Source of the DNA: Streptomyces sp. SID12488 | GTDB taxonomy: Bacteria; Actinomycetota; Actinomycetes; Streptomycetales; Streptomycetaceae | Direction: 5' to 3' | Assembly (NCBI RefSeq): GCF_010548275.1 | Contig: NZ_JAAGLT010000028.1 | Span: forward strand, 1-64,000 | Length of the DNA stretch: 64,000 nt | In this document: positions 26,554-35,958 of the stretch, in pieces | How the letters are laid out: each line of letters begins with the position of its first letter | How positions within the stretch are numbered: position 1 is the first letter of the stretch | The notes under the pieces: generated by a model | Told to the model about the DNA's origin: nothing | Databases searched by the model: none | The model's input: the letters and a program-made list of their open reading frames with translations, nothing else | Made by a program: the position numbers and the translations under genes

Positions 26554-26713
26554 GGGGCCAACTCCTCAGCGGGGATATTGCGGATCCCCAGTCTATTCGT
26601 CGGTGGCGCGGGTGACGTGCGAGGCGGGTGCCTGACGCCGAGATCGGATCGGCGTTTCCCGTTCTGCTCCTGGTCTCCGGAGGTCTCTGGCGAGAGACAT
26701 TCAGCACGGTTAG

Positions 26714-26721
26714 AGTACCCT
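26714..26721 (+). promoter_or_regulatory. Degenerate AGTRYACT-type site before the dehydrogenase gene
   Basis: TTAGAGTACCCTCATTT in the 215-bp gap between the tandem GntR gene and the divergent dehydrogenase gene resembles motif II. It lies about 50 bases before ATG 26769. Confidence 0.35.
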
Positions 26722-26768
26722 CATTTCGAGATCGTGCGCATGACGACGACGTTGAGGAGCCGGCAGCG

Positions 26769-27965
26769 ATGCGACTGGAGTCCACCCCCGAACTCGAGGC
26801 GTTCCGGAGGAAGGTGCGGGCCTTCGTCGCCGAGCACGCGCCCGGCGTCAAGACCCACTCCGGTGTGCGCGCCCCGGAGCCGGAACTGATGCCGGAAATC
26901 CGGGAGTGGACCGCGAAGCTGTACGGGGCGGGCTTCCTCGGCGTCGACTGGCCCACCGAGTACGGCGGCCGGCCCGACTCCCACCCCCTCGAACCGTTCG
27001 TCGTCGCCGAGGAGATCGCCCGCGCCCGCACCTGGCCGCCCGTCGGTGCGGCCTCGCTGGCCTCGGGTGCCCTGCTCGACTTCGGCACCGACGAGCAGCG
27101 TGCTCGCTTCCTGCCCCGCATCCGGGCTTGCGAGGACGTGTGGTGCCAGCTGTTCAGTGAACCGGAGGCGGGGAGTGATCTGGCCTCGCTGCGGACCCGG
27201 GCGCGCCGGGAGGGCGGGGCCGACGGCGACGGCGCCGTGTTCGTCGTCGACGGTCAGAAGGTGTGGACGACCAACGGTCAACATGCCGACATGGGATACC
27301 TGTTGGCGCGCACCGACGGGGACGCGCCCAAGCACAAGGGCATCACCGCGTTCGCGCTGGACATGCGCAGCCCGGGGGTCGACATCCGGCCGCTGCGCGA
27401 GATCACCGGGACCACCGACTTCAACGAGGTCTTCCTCGACGGCGTCCGGATTCCGGCCGCGAACGTCATCGGCCGGGTGAACGACGGCTGGCGGGTGGCG
27501 ATGAGCAGCCTCGGGCGTGAGCGTTCCGGAGTGGCCGCGCGCGGCGCCGAGTTGTCCGCCGTACTGGACGACCTGGTGCGGCTCGCGGAGGAGACGCCGG
27601 TCGGCGGCCGGCCCGCGCTGGAGGACTCCGCCACCCGGCAGACGATCGGGGAGCTGGCGGCTCGGGTGCAGGTGAACGCGGCGATGATCTCGCTGGCGCA
27701 GTCGCGGATGCTGCACGGTACGGAGGGGGTGGGGGACGCCCTGCTGGGCAAGATCTTCTTCAGTGAACTCAACCATGATCTGGCCGAGTTCGGGCTGCGG
27801 CTGCAAGGGACTGACGGGTTGCTCGTCGAGGGCGACGCGGGAGTTGTGGCGGGTGGGTGGTGGCAGGACGCGCATCTGTACTCGCGGGCGTACACCATTG
27901 CTGGTGGGGCCAACGAGGTTTTGCGTACGCAGGTTGCTGAGCGAGGGCTTGGGTTGCCTCGCTAG
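26769..27965 (+). CDS. Acyl-CoA dehydrogenase, FadE subfamily lacking the canonical base
   Basis: The protein has 398 residues from ATG 26769, nine bases after GAGGAG. It shows the N-terminal FLGVDWPTEYGG, the flavin motif WCQLFSEPEAGSDLASLR and WTTNGQHADMGYLLART. The C-terminus is SRAYTIAGGANEVLRTQVAERGLGLPR, with glycine and alanine replacing the EGT motif. This resembles FadE17/FadE28-type subunits of mycobacterial heteromeric dehydrogenases. It is a single gene divergent from the tandem GntR regulator, and is followed by the intergenic repeat. Confidence 0.85.
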   Translation: MRLESTPELEAFRRKVRAFVAEHAPGVKTHSGVRAPEPELMPEIREWTAKLYGAGFLGVDWPTEYGGRPDSHPLEPFVVAEEIARARTWPPVGAASLASGALLDFGTDEQRARFLPRIRACEDVWCQLFSEPEAGSDLASLRTRARREGGADGDGAVFVVDGQKVWTTNGQHADMGYLLARTDGDAPKHKGITAFALDMRSPGVDIRPLREITGTTDFNEVFLDGVRIPAANVIGRVNDGWRVAMSSLGRERSGVAARGAELSAVLDDLVRLAEETPVGGRPALEDSATRQTIGELAARVQVNAAMISLAQSRMLHGTEGVGDALLGKIFFSELNHDLAEFGLRLQGTDGLLVEGDAGVVAGGWWQDAHLYSRAYTIAGGANEVLRTQVAERGLGLPR

Positions 27966-28015
27966 GCGCTCCGCGAGAAGGGGCGCGATGTGTTGTTTTT
28001 TCGTCTGCTGCGCCG

Positions 28016-28070
28016 TCGTGGCTTGTCGCGCCCCGCGGCGGAGCCGTAAATGTCACAGCCCCGCGCCCCT
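28016..28070. repeat. Streptomyces intergenic repeat, copy 3
   Basis: TCGTGGCTTGTCGCGCCCC, CGGCGGAGCCG and CACAGCCCCGCGCCCCT are the same elements as in copies 1 and 2. It sits between two converging genes. The short T6 run at 27996-28001 upstream may help termination. Confidence 0.65.
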
Positions 28071-28097
28071 GACAGCAGCAGGGCACCCCCTTCTGGA

Positions 28098-29240
28098 TCA
28101 GAGCAGCTCGATGATCGTCGCGTTTGCCGTGCCGCCGCCCTCGCACATTGTCTGGAGGCCGTACCTCAGGCCCTGTTGGCGCATCCTCGCCAGCAGCCGT
28201 GTCATCAGGATGGCGCCCGAGCCGCCCAACGGATGGCCTACGCCGATCGCGCCGCCCAGGGGGTTGAGGCGTTCGGGGTCGGCGCCCGTCTCGGCCAGCC
28301 AGGCCAACGGGACCGGGGCGAACGCCTCATTCACCTCGTACACGCCCATGTCCTCGATGGACAGCCCGGAGCGGCGCAGCACCTTTTCGGTCGCGGGGAT
28401 CGGGCCCAGGAGCATGGTGATCGGGTCCGCGCCGCTCACCGCTCCCGTGTGGTAGCGGGCGATCGGGGTGAGGCCTAGGTCGCGGGCGCGTTCCGGGGTG
28501 GTGATGAGCAGGGCGGCGGCGCCGTCGGAGATCTGGGAGGAGTTTCCGGCGTGGATCACGCCGTCCTCCCTGAACGACGGCTTGAGCCTGGCCAGCGTGT
28601 CGGGGGTCGTGCCCCGCCGCAGCCCCTCATCGACGGTGAACTTGGTGCCGTCCACCTCGATCGGCACGACGTGGTCGTCGAAGACGCCCGAGTCGATCGC
28701 GGCGGCTGCCTTGGCGTGCGAGTCGGAGGCGAACTCGTCGAGCCGGTGACGGCTCAACTTCCAGCGTTCCGCGATGAGTTCGGCTCCGACGCCCTGGCTG
28801 AACTCGAAGCCGTCATAGCGGGCGATGGCGGCGGGTCCGTACGGCTGTCCAGTGGTCCGGTGCGAGCCGAGCGGCACCCGGCTCATGGTCTCGACACCGC
28901 CCGCCACCACCAGGTCGTACTGGCCCGACATCACGGCGTGCGCGGCCTGGTCGACCGCCTGCTGGCTGGAGCCGCAGGCCCGGTTGACGGTGACGGCCGG
29001 GACGTGTTCGGGCCAGCCCGCGGCGAGTACGGCGAACCGGCCGACGTTGCTGGACTGGTCGCCGATCTGGGTGACACAGCCCCAGACCACGTCGTCCACC
29101 GTGCCGGGGTCGATGCCGGTGCGCCGGACGAGGGCCTTGAGCACCTCGGCCGACAGATCGGCCGCGTGCACCGAGGCCAGCGAGCCGTTGCGCTTGCCGA
29201 TCGGGGCGCGCACGGCGTCGACGATGACGGCGTCTCGCAT
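28098..29240 (-). CDS. Thiolase (acetyl-CoA acyltransferase)
   Basis: The protein has 380 residues from ATG 29240, with AAAGGA upstream. All thiolase catalytic motifs are present: the nucleophilic Cys in NRACGSSQQAVDQAAH, the His in GGAIGVGHPLGGSGA and the second Cys in TMCEGGGTANA. It cleaves 3-ketoacyl-CoA in beta-oxidation. The sequence is of the FadA5-like group used for large substrates, but that assignment is soft. It is last in the 28098-34092 run of minus-strand genes, 11 bases after the CaiB-type gene. Confidence 0.92.
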   Translation of the reverse strand: MRDAVIVDAVRAPIGKRNGSLASVHAADLSAEVLKALVRRTGIDPGTVDDVVWGCVTQIGDQSSNVGRFAVLAAGWPEHVPAVTVNRACGSSQQAVDQAAHAVMSGQYDLVVAGGVETMSRVPLGSHRTTGQPYGPAAIARYDGFEFSQGVGAELIAERWKLSRHRLDEFASDSHAKAAAAIDSGVFDDHVVPIEVDGTKFTVDEGLRRGTTPDTLARLKPSFREDGVIHAGNSSQISDGAAALLITTPERARDLGLTPIARYHTGAVSGADPITMLLGPIPATEKVLRRSGLSIEDMGVYEVNEAFAPVPLAWLAETGADPERLNPLGGAIGVGHPLGGSGAILMTRLLARMRQQGLRYGLQTMCEGGGTANATIIELL

Positions 29241-29251
29241 GGGAAATCCTT

Positions 29252-30403
29252 TCAGTCGGTCGGGAGTTGCGCTGCGGCACCGCTGTCCAGCAGCGCTTCG
29301 ATGCCGTCGACCTGCCAGTCCCTGAACACGGCGCGGGTGTCCGCGCCGACCGCAGGCGCTGTGGTCGCGGGGCAGGTCGGGGTGTCCGAGAAGCGTGGTG
29401 CGGCGGCCGGCTGGACGACACCGTCCGGTGCGGTCAGGGTGGAGCGGGCGGCCAGGTGGGGGTGGGCTGCCGCCTCGGTGAGGCTCAGGACGGGGGCCAC
29501 GCACGCGTCGGTGCCCTCGAACAGGGCCGCCCACTCGTCGCGGGTGCGCTCCGCGAACCGTTTCTCCAGCAGTTGCCGCAGCTGCGGCCAGGTCGAGCGG
29601 TCGTGCTGCCGGTCCGGGTCGACGCCCAGGTCGAGCAGCTCGACCAGGCGCCGGTAGAACTTGCGCTCCAGCGCGCCGACCGCCACATGGCGGCCGTCCC
29701 GGGTCTCGTACACGGAGTAGAAGGGCCAGCCTCCGTCGAAGCGGTTGACCCCGCGCTCGTCGTTCCACTCGCCCCGCCCGAGCTTGCCGAAGGTGCTGGC
29801 GAGGAGGTGGGCGGTGCCGTCGACGATGGCTGCGTCCACGACCTGGCCCCTGCCTGTGCGCGCGGCGGCGTGCAGGGCGGCCAGGATGCCGATCACGAGA
29901 TAGCAGCCGCCACCCCCGAAGTCGCCGACGAGGTTGAGCGGGATGCGCGGCGGGCCGCCCTCCTCCCCGATCGCGCCCAGAGCGCCCGTCAGCGCGATGT
30001 AGGTGATGTCGTGTCCGGCGGCGGCGGCCAGCGGACCGTCCTGGCCCCAGCCGGTCATCCGGCCGTAGACCAGGCGGGCGTTGCGGGCCAGGCAGTCGTG
30101 CGGCCCGATGCCCAGCCGTTCGGTGACACCGGGGCGGAATCCCTCGGTCAACACGTCGGCCCGCTCGACGAGTTGGAGGAGCGCGGCGGCTCCGGCCGGG
30201 TGCTTCAGGTCGAGTACGACCGACCGTTTCCCCCGGTTGAGTACGTCCGCCGGTCCACCCGCGTCCGGTTCGTCCGCCCGACCGGGCCGGTCCACCCTGA
30301 CGACCTCCGCCCCGAGGTCGGCGAGCAGCATCCCGGCGAACGGCCCCGGTCCGATGCCACCGAGTTCGACGACCCGGCAGCCGACGAGAGGTCCCGTCGT
30401 CAT
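29252..30403 (-). CDS. CaiB/BaiF family, alpha-methylacyl-CoA racemase-like
   Basis: The protein has 383 residues from ATG 30403, behind GGGAGGG. It is a family III CoA enzyme with the racemase pattern: catalytic His in AAGHDITYIALTGAL and Asp in NLVGDFGGGGCYLVIG. The N-terminus VVELGGIGPGPFAGMLLADLGAEVVRVDR is typical. An alpha-methylacyl-CoA racemase would interconvert 2R and 2S methyl branches, as needed for sterol or isoprenoid side chains before dehydrogenation. It is followed by the thiolase gene and preceded by an 85-bp gap that may hold a promoter. Confidence 0.85.
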   Translation of the reverse strand: MTTGPLVGCRVVELGGIGPGPFAGMLLADLGAEVVRVDRPGRADEPDAGGPADVLNRGKRSVVLDLKHPAGAAALLQLVERADVLTEGFRPGVTERLGIGPHDCLARNARLVYGRMTGWGQDGPLAAAAGHDITYIALTGALGAIGEEGGPPRIPLNLVGDFGGGGCYLVIGILAALHAAARTGRGQVVDAAIVDGTAHLLASTFGKLGRGEWNDERGVNRFDGGWPFYSVYETRDGRHVAVGALERKFYRRLVELLDLGVDPDRQHDRSTWPQLRQLLEKRFAERTRDEWAALFEGTDACVAPVLSLTEAAAHPHLAARSTLTAPDGVVQPAAAPRFSDTPTCPATTAPAVGADTRAVFRDWQVDGIEALLDSGAAAQLPTD

Positions 30404-30488
30404 GGTCACCCTCCCAGCCCAGTTCAATTTGCGCACGATTACGGATACTCAATTCCGAGCACTTGATTTCGTACCGAGTACGCCGGTG

Positions 30489-31253
30489 TCAGCGGCCCTT
30501 CCAGACCGCCTCCCGCTTCTCCGCGAACGCGGCGGCCCCTTCACGGGCGTCCTCCGACCGGAAGACGGGAGCGGCGATCTCGAACTGTCGCGCCCACCCC
30601 TCCTCCAGCGTCCAGTCCGGGGCGTGGCTCGCGATCTCCTTGGTGGCCGCGACGGCGAGGGGACCGTTCGACGCGATGGTCGAGGCGAGTGCGAGTGCGC
30701 CGTCGAGGGCGCCGCCCTCGTCGGTGAGCCGGTTGACGAGGCCGACCTCGGCCGCCCGTACCGCGCTGATCGGTTCGCCGGTGAGCAGCAGTTCCAGCGC
30801 GACGGCGTACGGGATGCGGCGCGGGAGGTGGAGGGCCGCGCCGGCGCGGGCGACCAGGGACCGTCGCACCTCGGGGACGCCGAGCCGTGCCGTGCGAGAA
30901 GCGACCACCAGGTCACAGGCCAGCAGGAGTTCGAAGCCGCCGGCCAGAGCCCAGCCCTCGACCGCGGCGACCAGCGGTTTGAGCGGGGGTGTCAGGGTGA
31001 TCCCGCACAGTCCGCGGCCCTCGATCGCGGGCGACTCGCCGCGCAGCCACGCCTTGAGGTCCATTCCGGCCGAGAACGTGCCGCCGGCTCCCGTGAGGAC
31101 GCCCGCCCTCAACTCGTCCGACTCGTCGAGCTCGTCCACCGCTGCCGCCACTCCGGCGGCCACCCCGGCGTCCAGCGCGTTCTTCACCGCCGGGCGGTTG
31201 ATCGTGATGACCTGGACCGCGCCTCGGCGCTCCACCAGCACCTCGTCGGACAC
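30489..31253 (-). CDS. Enoyl-CoA hydratase (crotonase family)
   Basis: The protein has 254 residues from GTG 31253, with GGAGGTAGAC upstream inside the end of the MaoC gene. The oxyanion segment TFSAGMDLKAW and both catalytic glutamates are visible (AGGFELLLACDLVV and LGVPEVRRSL). It is probably a true 2-enoyl-CoA hydratase. It is third in the CoA ligase-MaoC-crotonase operon running from 34092. Confidence 0.9.
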   Translation of the reverse strand: MSDEVLVERRGAVQVITINRPAVKNALDAGVAAGVAAAVDELDESDELRAGVLTGAGGTFSAGMDLKAWLRGESPAIEGRGLCGITLTPPLKPLVAAVEGWALAGGFELLLACDLVVASRTARLGVPEVRRSLVARAGAALHLPRRIPYAVALELLLTGEPISAVRAAEVGLVNRLTDEGGALDGALALASTIASNGPLAVAATKEIASHAPDWTLEEGWARQFEIAAPVFRSEDAREGAAAFAEKREAVWKGR

Positions 31254-31255
31254 GT

Positions 31256-32581
31256 CTACCTCCGCGAATCGTTCAACTGATCGCCGGTCACGGCGAATTG
31301 GGCCAGTTCATGGGCGACCATGCCGTCCAGGTCCTCGGCCGGCGGTGCCGGGAGGTCGACCGCACGATCGCGGGTCGGCAGCAGGACGACGGCCGTTCCG
31401 GGCGTGGTCACCTCACCGCGCTGGTTCTCGCACCGCACCTCGATGTGCACCTCGGCCCGCCCGTCCACCCGCCGTTTGTCTACGACCGTGCCGCGTGCCC
31501 AGGTGGTGTCGCCGAGATAGTTGAACTTGCGGTGCTCGCAGCGCAGTTTCCACAGCCAGCCGTCGTCGCCGATCCAGTCGGTGAGCAGATGGCACAGCCA
31601 GGTCTCACGCATCCCGCCGTAGTCGTACGAGTTCGGCAGCCCGAGTTCCTTCGCCCGCTCGGGTTCCCAGTGCAGCCGCTGCACGGTGTCCGGGATGTTC
31701 AACGGGTTCGGCGGATACAGTCCCGGCACCTTGCGCCGGACACGCGCGGCGATCCCGAAGGCCCCCGGCGGGGTGAGCTGCATACCCCAGCCCAGATGCC
31801 AGACGACCACGTCCGTGGTGGTGAGCGGCCCCTTCACGCGGGGCTGGAGTTCGTCGCCGATCTCGACGTCCTCCCAGAAGCGGGGTTCGGCGCCGCGCCG
31901 GGTCTCGGCCGCGTAGGCGGCGTCTATCTCGGCGAGTTGGTCGGCAGTGTAGGGCTCCTGCGCCAGGTGTTCCTTGGCGCGCTTCTTCGACGTGTGCCGT
32001 TCGGCGTTGATCCAGGTGCCCCGCCGCAGGGCGTGCATCTCGCCCCGCCCGTTGGCGTAGAGGTAGTCGCGGACGACGTGTGCCGTGCGCCCGCCGAAGC
32101 TGCTGCGCTTGAGATGGACGCCCACCTGGGTCTGCAACACCCGGCATCTGTCGCCCACTTGAAGCGGGCGCCACCACTCGAACTCCATCACCGCCTGGTA
32201 GGAACCGAGTCCGGCGAAGGGGTCGCCCTTCAGCAGCGCCTTCGTCTCCGGGTCCGGCTTCGGGGCGGCGTCCTCCCCCATCGTGTAGAGGAACGTGGGT
32301 GGTGCGACGAGCGAGCCCCAGCGGGTGCGGGCCGCGTGGTCCGGGTCGCAGTACAGGGGGTTGGCGTCGCCGTAGCCGTACGCGAAGTGGCGTACGCCGT
32401 CCCAGGTCACCTCGTAGTTGTGCGGGGGGTTGTGCTGGGGCTGGGGAACGCCCAGGCGGCACCGGGAACGCTCGACCGCCTCGTCCGTCAGCACGCCGAA
32501 CCGCTCGGCGGCTTTCTCCTGCGTACCCGTCTGCGCATCCGACTGGGTTTCCGTCTTGGTGTCCATCTGGGGGCCGGTCAC
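31256..32581 (-). CDS. MaoC-like (double hot-dog) acyl-CoA hydratase
   Basis: The protein has 441 residues from GTG 32581, which overlaps the ligase stop. Two hot-dog units are apparent: an N-terminal FAS1-like dehydratase part (about 40-215, including FAYGYGDANPLYCDP and GSLVAPPTFLYTMG) and a C-terminal part (about 235-430). Such fused MaoC enzymes hydrate bulky enoyl-CoAs in sterol side-chain degradation. The first 25 residues are a hydrophilic TQ-rich leader. With a crotonase next door, the operon has two hydratase types. Confidence 0.82.
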   Translation of the reverse strand: MTGPQMDTKTETQSDAQTGTQEKAAERFGVLTDEAVERSRCRLGVPQPQHNPPHNYEVTWDGVRHFAYGYGDANPLYCDPDHAARTRWGSLVAPPTFLYTMGEDAAPKPDPETKALLKGDPFAGLGSYQAVMEFEWWRPLQVGDRCRVLQTQVGVHLKRSSFGGRTAHVVRDYLYANGRGEMHALRRGTWINAERHTSKKRAKEHLAQEPYTADQLAEIDAAYAAETRRGAEPRFWEDVEIGDELQPRVKGPLTTTDVVVWHLGWGMQLTPPGAFGIAARVRRKVPGLYPPNPLNIPDTVQRLHWEPERAKELGLPNSYDYGGMRETWLCHLLTDWIGDDGWLWKLRCEHRKFNYLGDTTWARGTVVDKRRVDGRAEVHIEVRCENQRGEVTTPGTAVVLLPTRDRAVDLPAPPAEDLDGMVAHELAQFAVTGDQLNDSRR

Positions 32582-34092
32582 CGCTGCTCCTCCTTGACGC
32601 GCTCCTGTTGTGCGAGCCGGACGCGGACCAGTTCCAGCAGATCCACGCGGCTGACCTTGCTCGACGGGGTCCGGGGCAGCGCGTCGACGACGACGATGTG
32701 CGCCGGCACCTCGTACGGGGTGAGCCGGGACCGGCAGAGGGCGACGAGTTCGGCGGTGTCCGGGACCGGCAGGTCAGGCTCGGTCTCGACCGCCGCGACC
32801 GGTATCTCGCCGAGCCTCGGGTCCGGCAGGCCGGCGACGGCCGCCTCGCGGACGGCCGGGTGGGTCTCCAGGACGCGTCGGACAGTCTCCGGCTGCACCT
32901 TGAAGCCGCCGCGGATGATGGCGTCGTCCGTGCGGCCCTCGATCCAGACGAACCCGTCGGCGTCGATCCGGGCGAGATCGCTGGTCCGCGTCCAGGCCCG
33001 GCCGCCCCGGGTGCTCTGCTCGGTGCGGACCTCCAGGGTGCCGGGCCTGCCGACGGGCAGCTCGACGTGGTCCTCGCCGGTCACTCTCAGTTCGACACCG
33101 GCGAAGGCGCGGCCTGCGCTGCCCGCTTTCCGCTGCCACCAGCGCTCGTGCAGCGGCAGCGTCCATCCGGCCACCGCTCCGGCGAACTCGGTGGCCCCGT
33201 AGGTCATGAGGACGGGGATGCCGTACGTATGGAAGAACGCGTCGGCGAGTTCCGCCGGGCAGGGCGCGGTTCCGGACGTGACGACCTGGAGGCTCGCCAG
33301 CCGCTCCTGCGGGACGCCCGCGTCGAGTACGGCGCGGATGGCGGCCGGTACCAGGCTCGCCGCACGCAACCGGTGGCGCTCCACGGCGCCCACCCAGGGT
33401 TCGACGGCAAACCTGGGCATGAGAAGCATGCGGCGACCGGTGGCGAGACAGGCGAGTGCCCGCCACAGGCCGCTGATGTGCACGAGCGGGGTGGCCACGA
33501 GCGCCGCCGACCTCGACAGCATCCGCGCGTCCTTCGGGGTCTGGCCGCCGGAGGCGAGGGCCTGTTCCAACTGTCCGATGCGCAGGTGCACGCGTTTCGG
33601 AGGGCCGGTGGTGCCCGAGGTGAGCATCTCCACGGCGACGTCGAGGCCGGCTGCGGGTGCCCCGGCGGACGGTGTGCCGCCCGCGAGCCTGATGGTGCCG
33701 TCGGCGCCTGCCTCCAGGGCCGCGCCGCGACCTGTCACCGTACCCAACACGCCCTCGCGGGACAGGACTTCGGCGCCGGCGACGACGACGGGCGGTTCAC
33801 AGCGCGCGATGTCGGCGGCGAGGCGCGCGGCAGGCTGCAAGGGGCTCAGCATCACCAGGCAGCGCCCGGAGGCGATCACCGCGGCGACCACGGCCACGTG
33901 CTCGGGCCTGTTCTCCAGGACGACGCCGACGCGGCCACCGGCGGGCAGCCCCAGCGCGTCGAGCACGTCGACGACATCACGCGCGGTCGCCTGGATCTGC
34001 CCCCAGGTCCACCAGTCGCCCTCGTACTCGATCGCCTCGGCGTTGGCCGGTGCCTCGGTCAGTAGCCGGGACAGGCGGTCGCGAATTCCCAC
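32578..34092 (-). CDS. Acyl-CoA synthetase (AMP-forming), variant
   Basis: The 504-residue ANL-superfamily enzyme has P-loop EMLTSGTTGPPKRVHLR, then MTYGATEFAG, the hinge-side RTSDLARIDADGFVWIEGRTDD and a C-terminal RTPSSKVSR. It is somewhat diverged: the usual YGxTE is YGATE, and the acyl-binding region is short. ATG 34092 follows GGGAGGAG. It is first in a ligase-MaoC-crotonase operon. An AGTACACT site lies 36 bases upstream. Confidence 0.85.
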   Translation of the reverse strand: MGIRDRLSRLLTEAPANAEAIEYEGDWWTWGQIQATARDVVDVLDALGLPAGGRVGVVLENRPEHVAVVAAVIASGRCLVMLSPLQPAARLAADIARCEPPVVVAGAEVLSREGVLGTVTGRGAALEAGADGTIRLAGGTPSAGAPAAGLDVAVEMLTSGTTGPPKRVHLRIGQLEQALASGGQTPKDARMLSRSAALVATPLVHISGLWRALACLATGRRMLLMPRFAVEPWVGAVERHRLRAASLVPAAIRAVLDAGVPQERLASLQVVTSGTAPCPAELADAFFHTYGIPVLMTYGATEFAGAVAGWTLPLHERWWQRKAGSAGRAFAGVELRVTGEDHVELPVGRPGTLEVRTEQSTRGGRAWTRTSDLARIDADGFVWIEGRTDDAIIRGGFKVQPETVRRVLETHPAVREAAVAGLPDPRLGEIPVAAVETEPDLPVPDTAELVALCRSRLTPYEVPAHIVVVDALPRTPSSKVSRVDLLELVRVRLAQQERVKEEQR

Positions 34093-34127
34093 GGGAGGAG
34101 CCTTTCGTCACCAGATCAGAGCGATAA

Positions 34128-34135
34128 AGTACACT
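34128..34135. promoter_or_regulatory. Motif II site (AGTACACT) before the ligase operon
   Basis: AAAGTACACTGAAT lies between the CoA ligase start and the next operon end. On the minus strand the overlapping TACTTT could be part of a -10. The rest of the 178-bp gap shows no gene. Confidence 0.5.
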
Positions 34136-34270
34136 GAATTAGCGAACACCAGGTCACGGATTCCCATATTTTCCGCCCAAAGTGACGAGATCTATGCAAT
34201 TCAGTGACCTGAACTTGCGGTGCGGAGACCCACGAAGGCCGTGCCGGGGGCCGTCGCACCTGGGGCCGTT

Positions 34271-35458
34271 CTAGATCCCGACCAGGTCCGCCAGTCGGGC
34301 CCGGTGCGACGCCGGGCTGCCGAAGAGTTGCTCGGACGACTTCGCGCGCTTCAGGTACAGATGCGCGTCGTGTTCCCACGTGTAGCCGATGCCGCCGTGG
34401 ATCTGGATGTTCTCCTTGGCGGCATGGGTGAAGGTGTTCGCGCAGTACGCGGCGGCGAGCGCGGCGGACACCGGCAGTTCGTCCGGTTCCCCGGCGGCCA
34501 CGGACATCGCGCGGTAGGCCGCCGAGCGGGCGGACTCGACCTGGAGGAGCATGTCGGCGCACTTGTGCTTGACCGCCTGGAACGAACCGATGGGACGGCC
34601 GAACTGGACCCGGACCTTCGCGTACTCCACTGCTGCGTCCAGGCACGCCTGTGCCCCGCCGACCTGCTCGGCGGCCAGGGCAACGGCCACGAGGTCGACG
34701 ACGGCCCGCAGATACTCCGTGGCGTCCCCCTCCGGGCCGACCCGCACTGCGGTCACCCCGTCGAGGTCGATCCGCGCCAGGCGCCGCGTCGGGTCGAGTG
34801 TCTCCAGCCGGGTGCGGGTCACACCGGTCGCCGTGCCGTCCACGGCGAACAGGCCGGGGCCTGTGTCCGCGCGGGCGGCGATGAGCAGCAGGTCAGCGCT
34901 GTGGCCGTCGGGCACGAACATCTTCGTGCCCGAAACCCGCCAGCCCGTGTCGCCCCTTTCGTCGTGCGTCGCCGAGGCCGCCACGTCCTCGACGCGCCAC
35001 GACCCGCCCGTCTCGGCCAGCGCCAGGGTGCCGGTCAGCGAGCCGTCGGCGATCGGGGGCAACCAGCGCGCCTTGGCCATGTCGTCGCCGGACGCGGTGA
35101 GTGCCTGGCCGGCGAGGGCCACGGTGGCGAAGTACGGCGAGGGCAACAGGACCCGCCCCAACTCCTCCAGGACGATCCCCAACTCGACCGGGCCGCCGCC
35201 GAAACCGTCGTACTCCTCAGGCAACGCGATTCCGTGCAGGCCGAGTTGGGCCGCCATCTGGTGCCAGAGCACCGGGTCGTGGCCCTCCTCGGACTCCATC
35301 GAGCGGCGCACCGCCTCGCTCGACGCCTTGTCCGCCAGGAAGCGGCGCAGCGTCGAACGGAGTACCTCGTGCTCCTCGGTGAAGGTGGTGAAGGCCGGTG
35401 CCACGTACGTCGTGTCCTTCTCTGTCAATGCCGCCACTGTCACTACGGCAGCTGTCAC
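34271..35458 (-). CDS. Acyl-CoA dehydrogenase-like subunit (FadE partner type)
   Basis: The protein has about 395 residues. It keeps QFGRPIGSFQAVKHKCADM and IQIHGGIGYTWEHDAHLYLKRAKSS, but the EGT base motif is absent and the flavin motif is worn (LALAETGGSWRVEDVAAS). This pattern marks the second subunit of heteromeric FadE complexes such as FadE27/FadE29. It overlaps the VOC gene by four bases and is last in the CaiB-P450-VOC operon. A likely partner is one of the dehydrogenases at 21776 or 26769. Confidence 0.82.
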   Translation of the reverse strand: MTAAVVTVAALTEKDTTYVAPAFTTFTEEHEVLRSTLRRFLADKASSEAVRRSMESEEGHDPVLWHQMAAQLGLHGIALPEEYDGFGGGPVELGIVLEELGRVLLPSPYFATVALAGQALTASGDDMAKARWLPPIADGSLTGTLALAETGGSWRVEDVAASATHDERGDTGWRVSGTKMFVPDGHSADLLLIAARADTGPGLFAVDGTATGVTRTRLETLDPTRRLARIDLDGVTAVRVGPEGDATEYLRAVVDLVAVALAAEQVGGAQACLDAAVEYAKVRVQFGRPIGSFQAVKHKCADMLLQVESARSAAYRAMSVAAGEPDELPVSAALAAAYCANTFTHAAKENIQIHGGIGYTWEHDAHLYLKRAKSSEQLFGSPASHRARLADLVGI

Positions 35459-35958
35459 CGGGGTGTCTGTCGGGACGTATGTTGGGGCGTCTTCGACCGC
35501 AGGTAGGCGGCGAAGTCCGGCATCCGGGCGCGGTCCACGATCTCGATGCGCAGGCCGGAGGGCGCCAGGTGGTAGGCGAAGATCGACGGTGCTCCGTCGA
35601 TCACTGCGCAGGCCTCAAGGGCGAAACCCGCCTCCTCCAGCCGTTTCGACGTCGCCGGGACGTCGTCGCAGAAGTAGCCGAGGTGGTGCGTGGCGATGTG
35701 CTCGGCCGCCGTCCACGGTGTCCCCGGGATCTCCTGGACGAGTTCGATGTGCGGGGCGTCGAGCGAGTACGCGAAGCGCAGAGGCAGCACACGTTCGCCG
35801 TCGGCGAGGCGGACCGGCAGTTCGGCGTACATGGTCTCGGTCCACCGGTAGCCCGCAACCTCTGTCAGCCGGGTCTTCCACTCGTCGACGTCCGAGACCA
35901 CGATCCCCGTGTGGTAGAGGTCGGCCGCGCTGAGCGGACGGTCCGTCGCGGCGCTCAC
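35455..35958 (-). CDS. VOC-superfamily (glyoxalase-like) protein
   Basis: The protein has 167 residues from GTG 35958, overlapping the P450 stop. It has the paired beta-alpha-beta-beta-beta layout: the first unit starts DLYHTGIVVSDVDEWKTRL, the second near HHLGYFCDDVPATSKRLEEAGF and ends GLRIEIVDRA. Histidines at the start of each unit and a C-terminal glutamate could bind a metal. Epimerase, isomerase or lyase activities are all known in the superfamily. The coupling to a P450 and an acyl-CoA dehydrogenase suggests an acyl-CoA intermediate as substrate. Confidence 0.75.
   Translation of the reverse strand: MSAATDRPLSAADLYHTGIVVSDVDEWKTRLTEVAGYRWTETMYAELPVRLADGERVLPLRFAYSLDAPHIELVQEIPGTPWTAAEHIATHHLGYFCDDVPATSKRLEEAGFALEACAVIDGAPSIFAYHLAPSGLRIEIVDRARMPDFAAYLRSKTPQHTSRQTPR

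Noticed and set aside
27996-28001. T6 run as an intrinsic terminator on its own
   Set aside because: No stable stem sits directly before it on the plus strand; termination is more likely at the following repeat.
35930-35944. Further motif III-like CGCTGAGCGG near the VOC gene start
   Set aside because: Only the core matches, and it lies within coding sequence (the DRPLSAAD codons).
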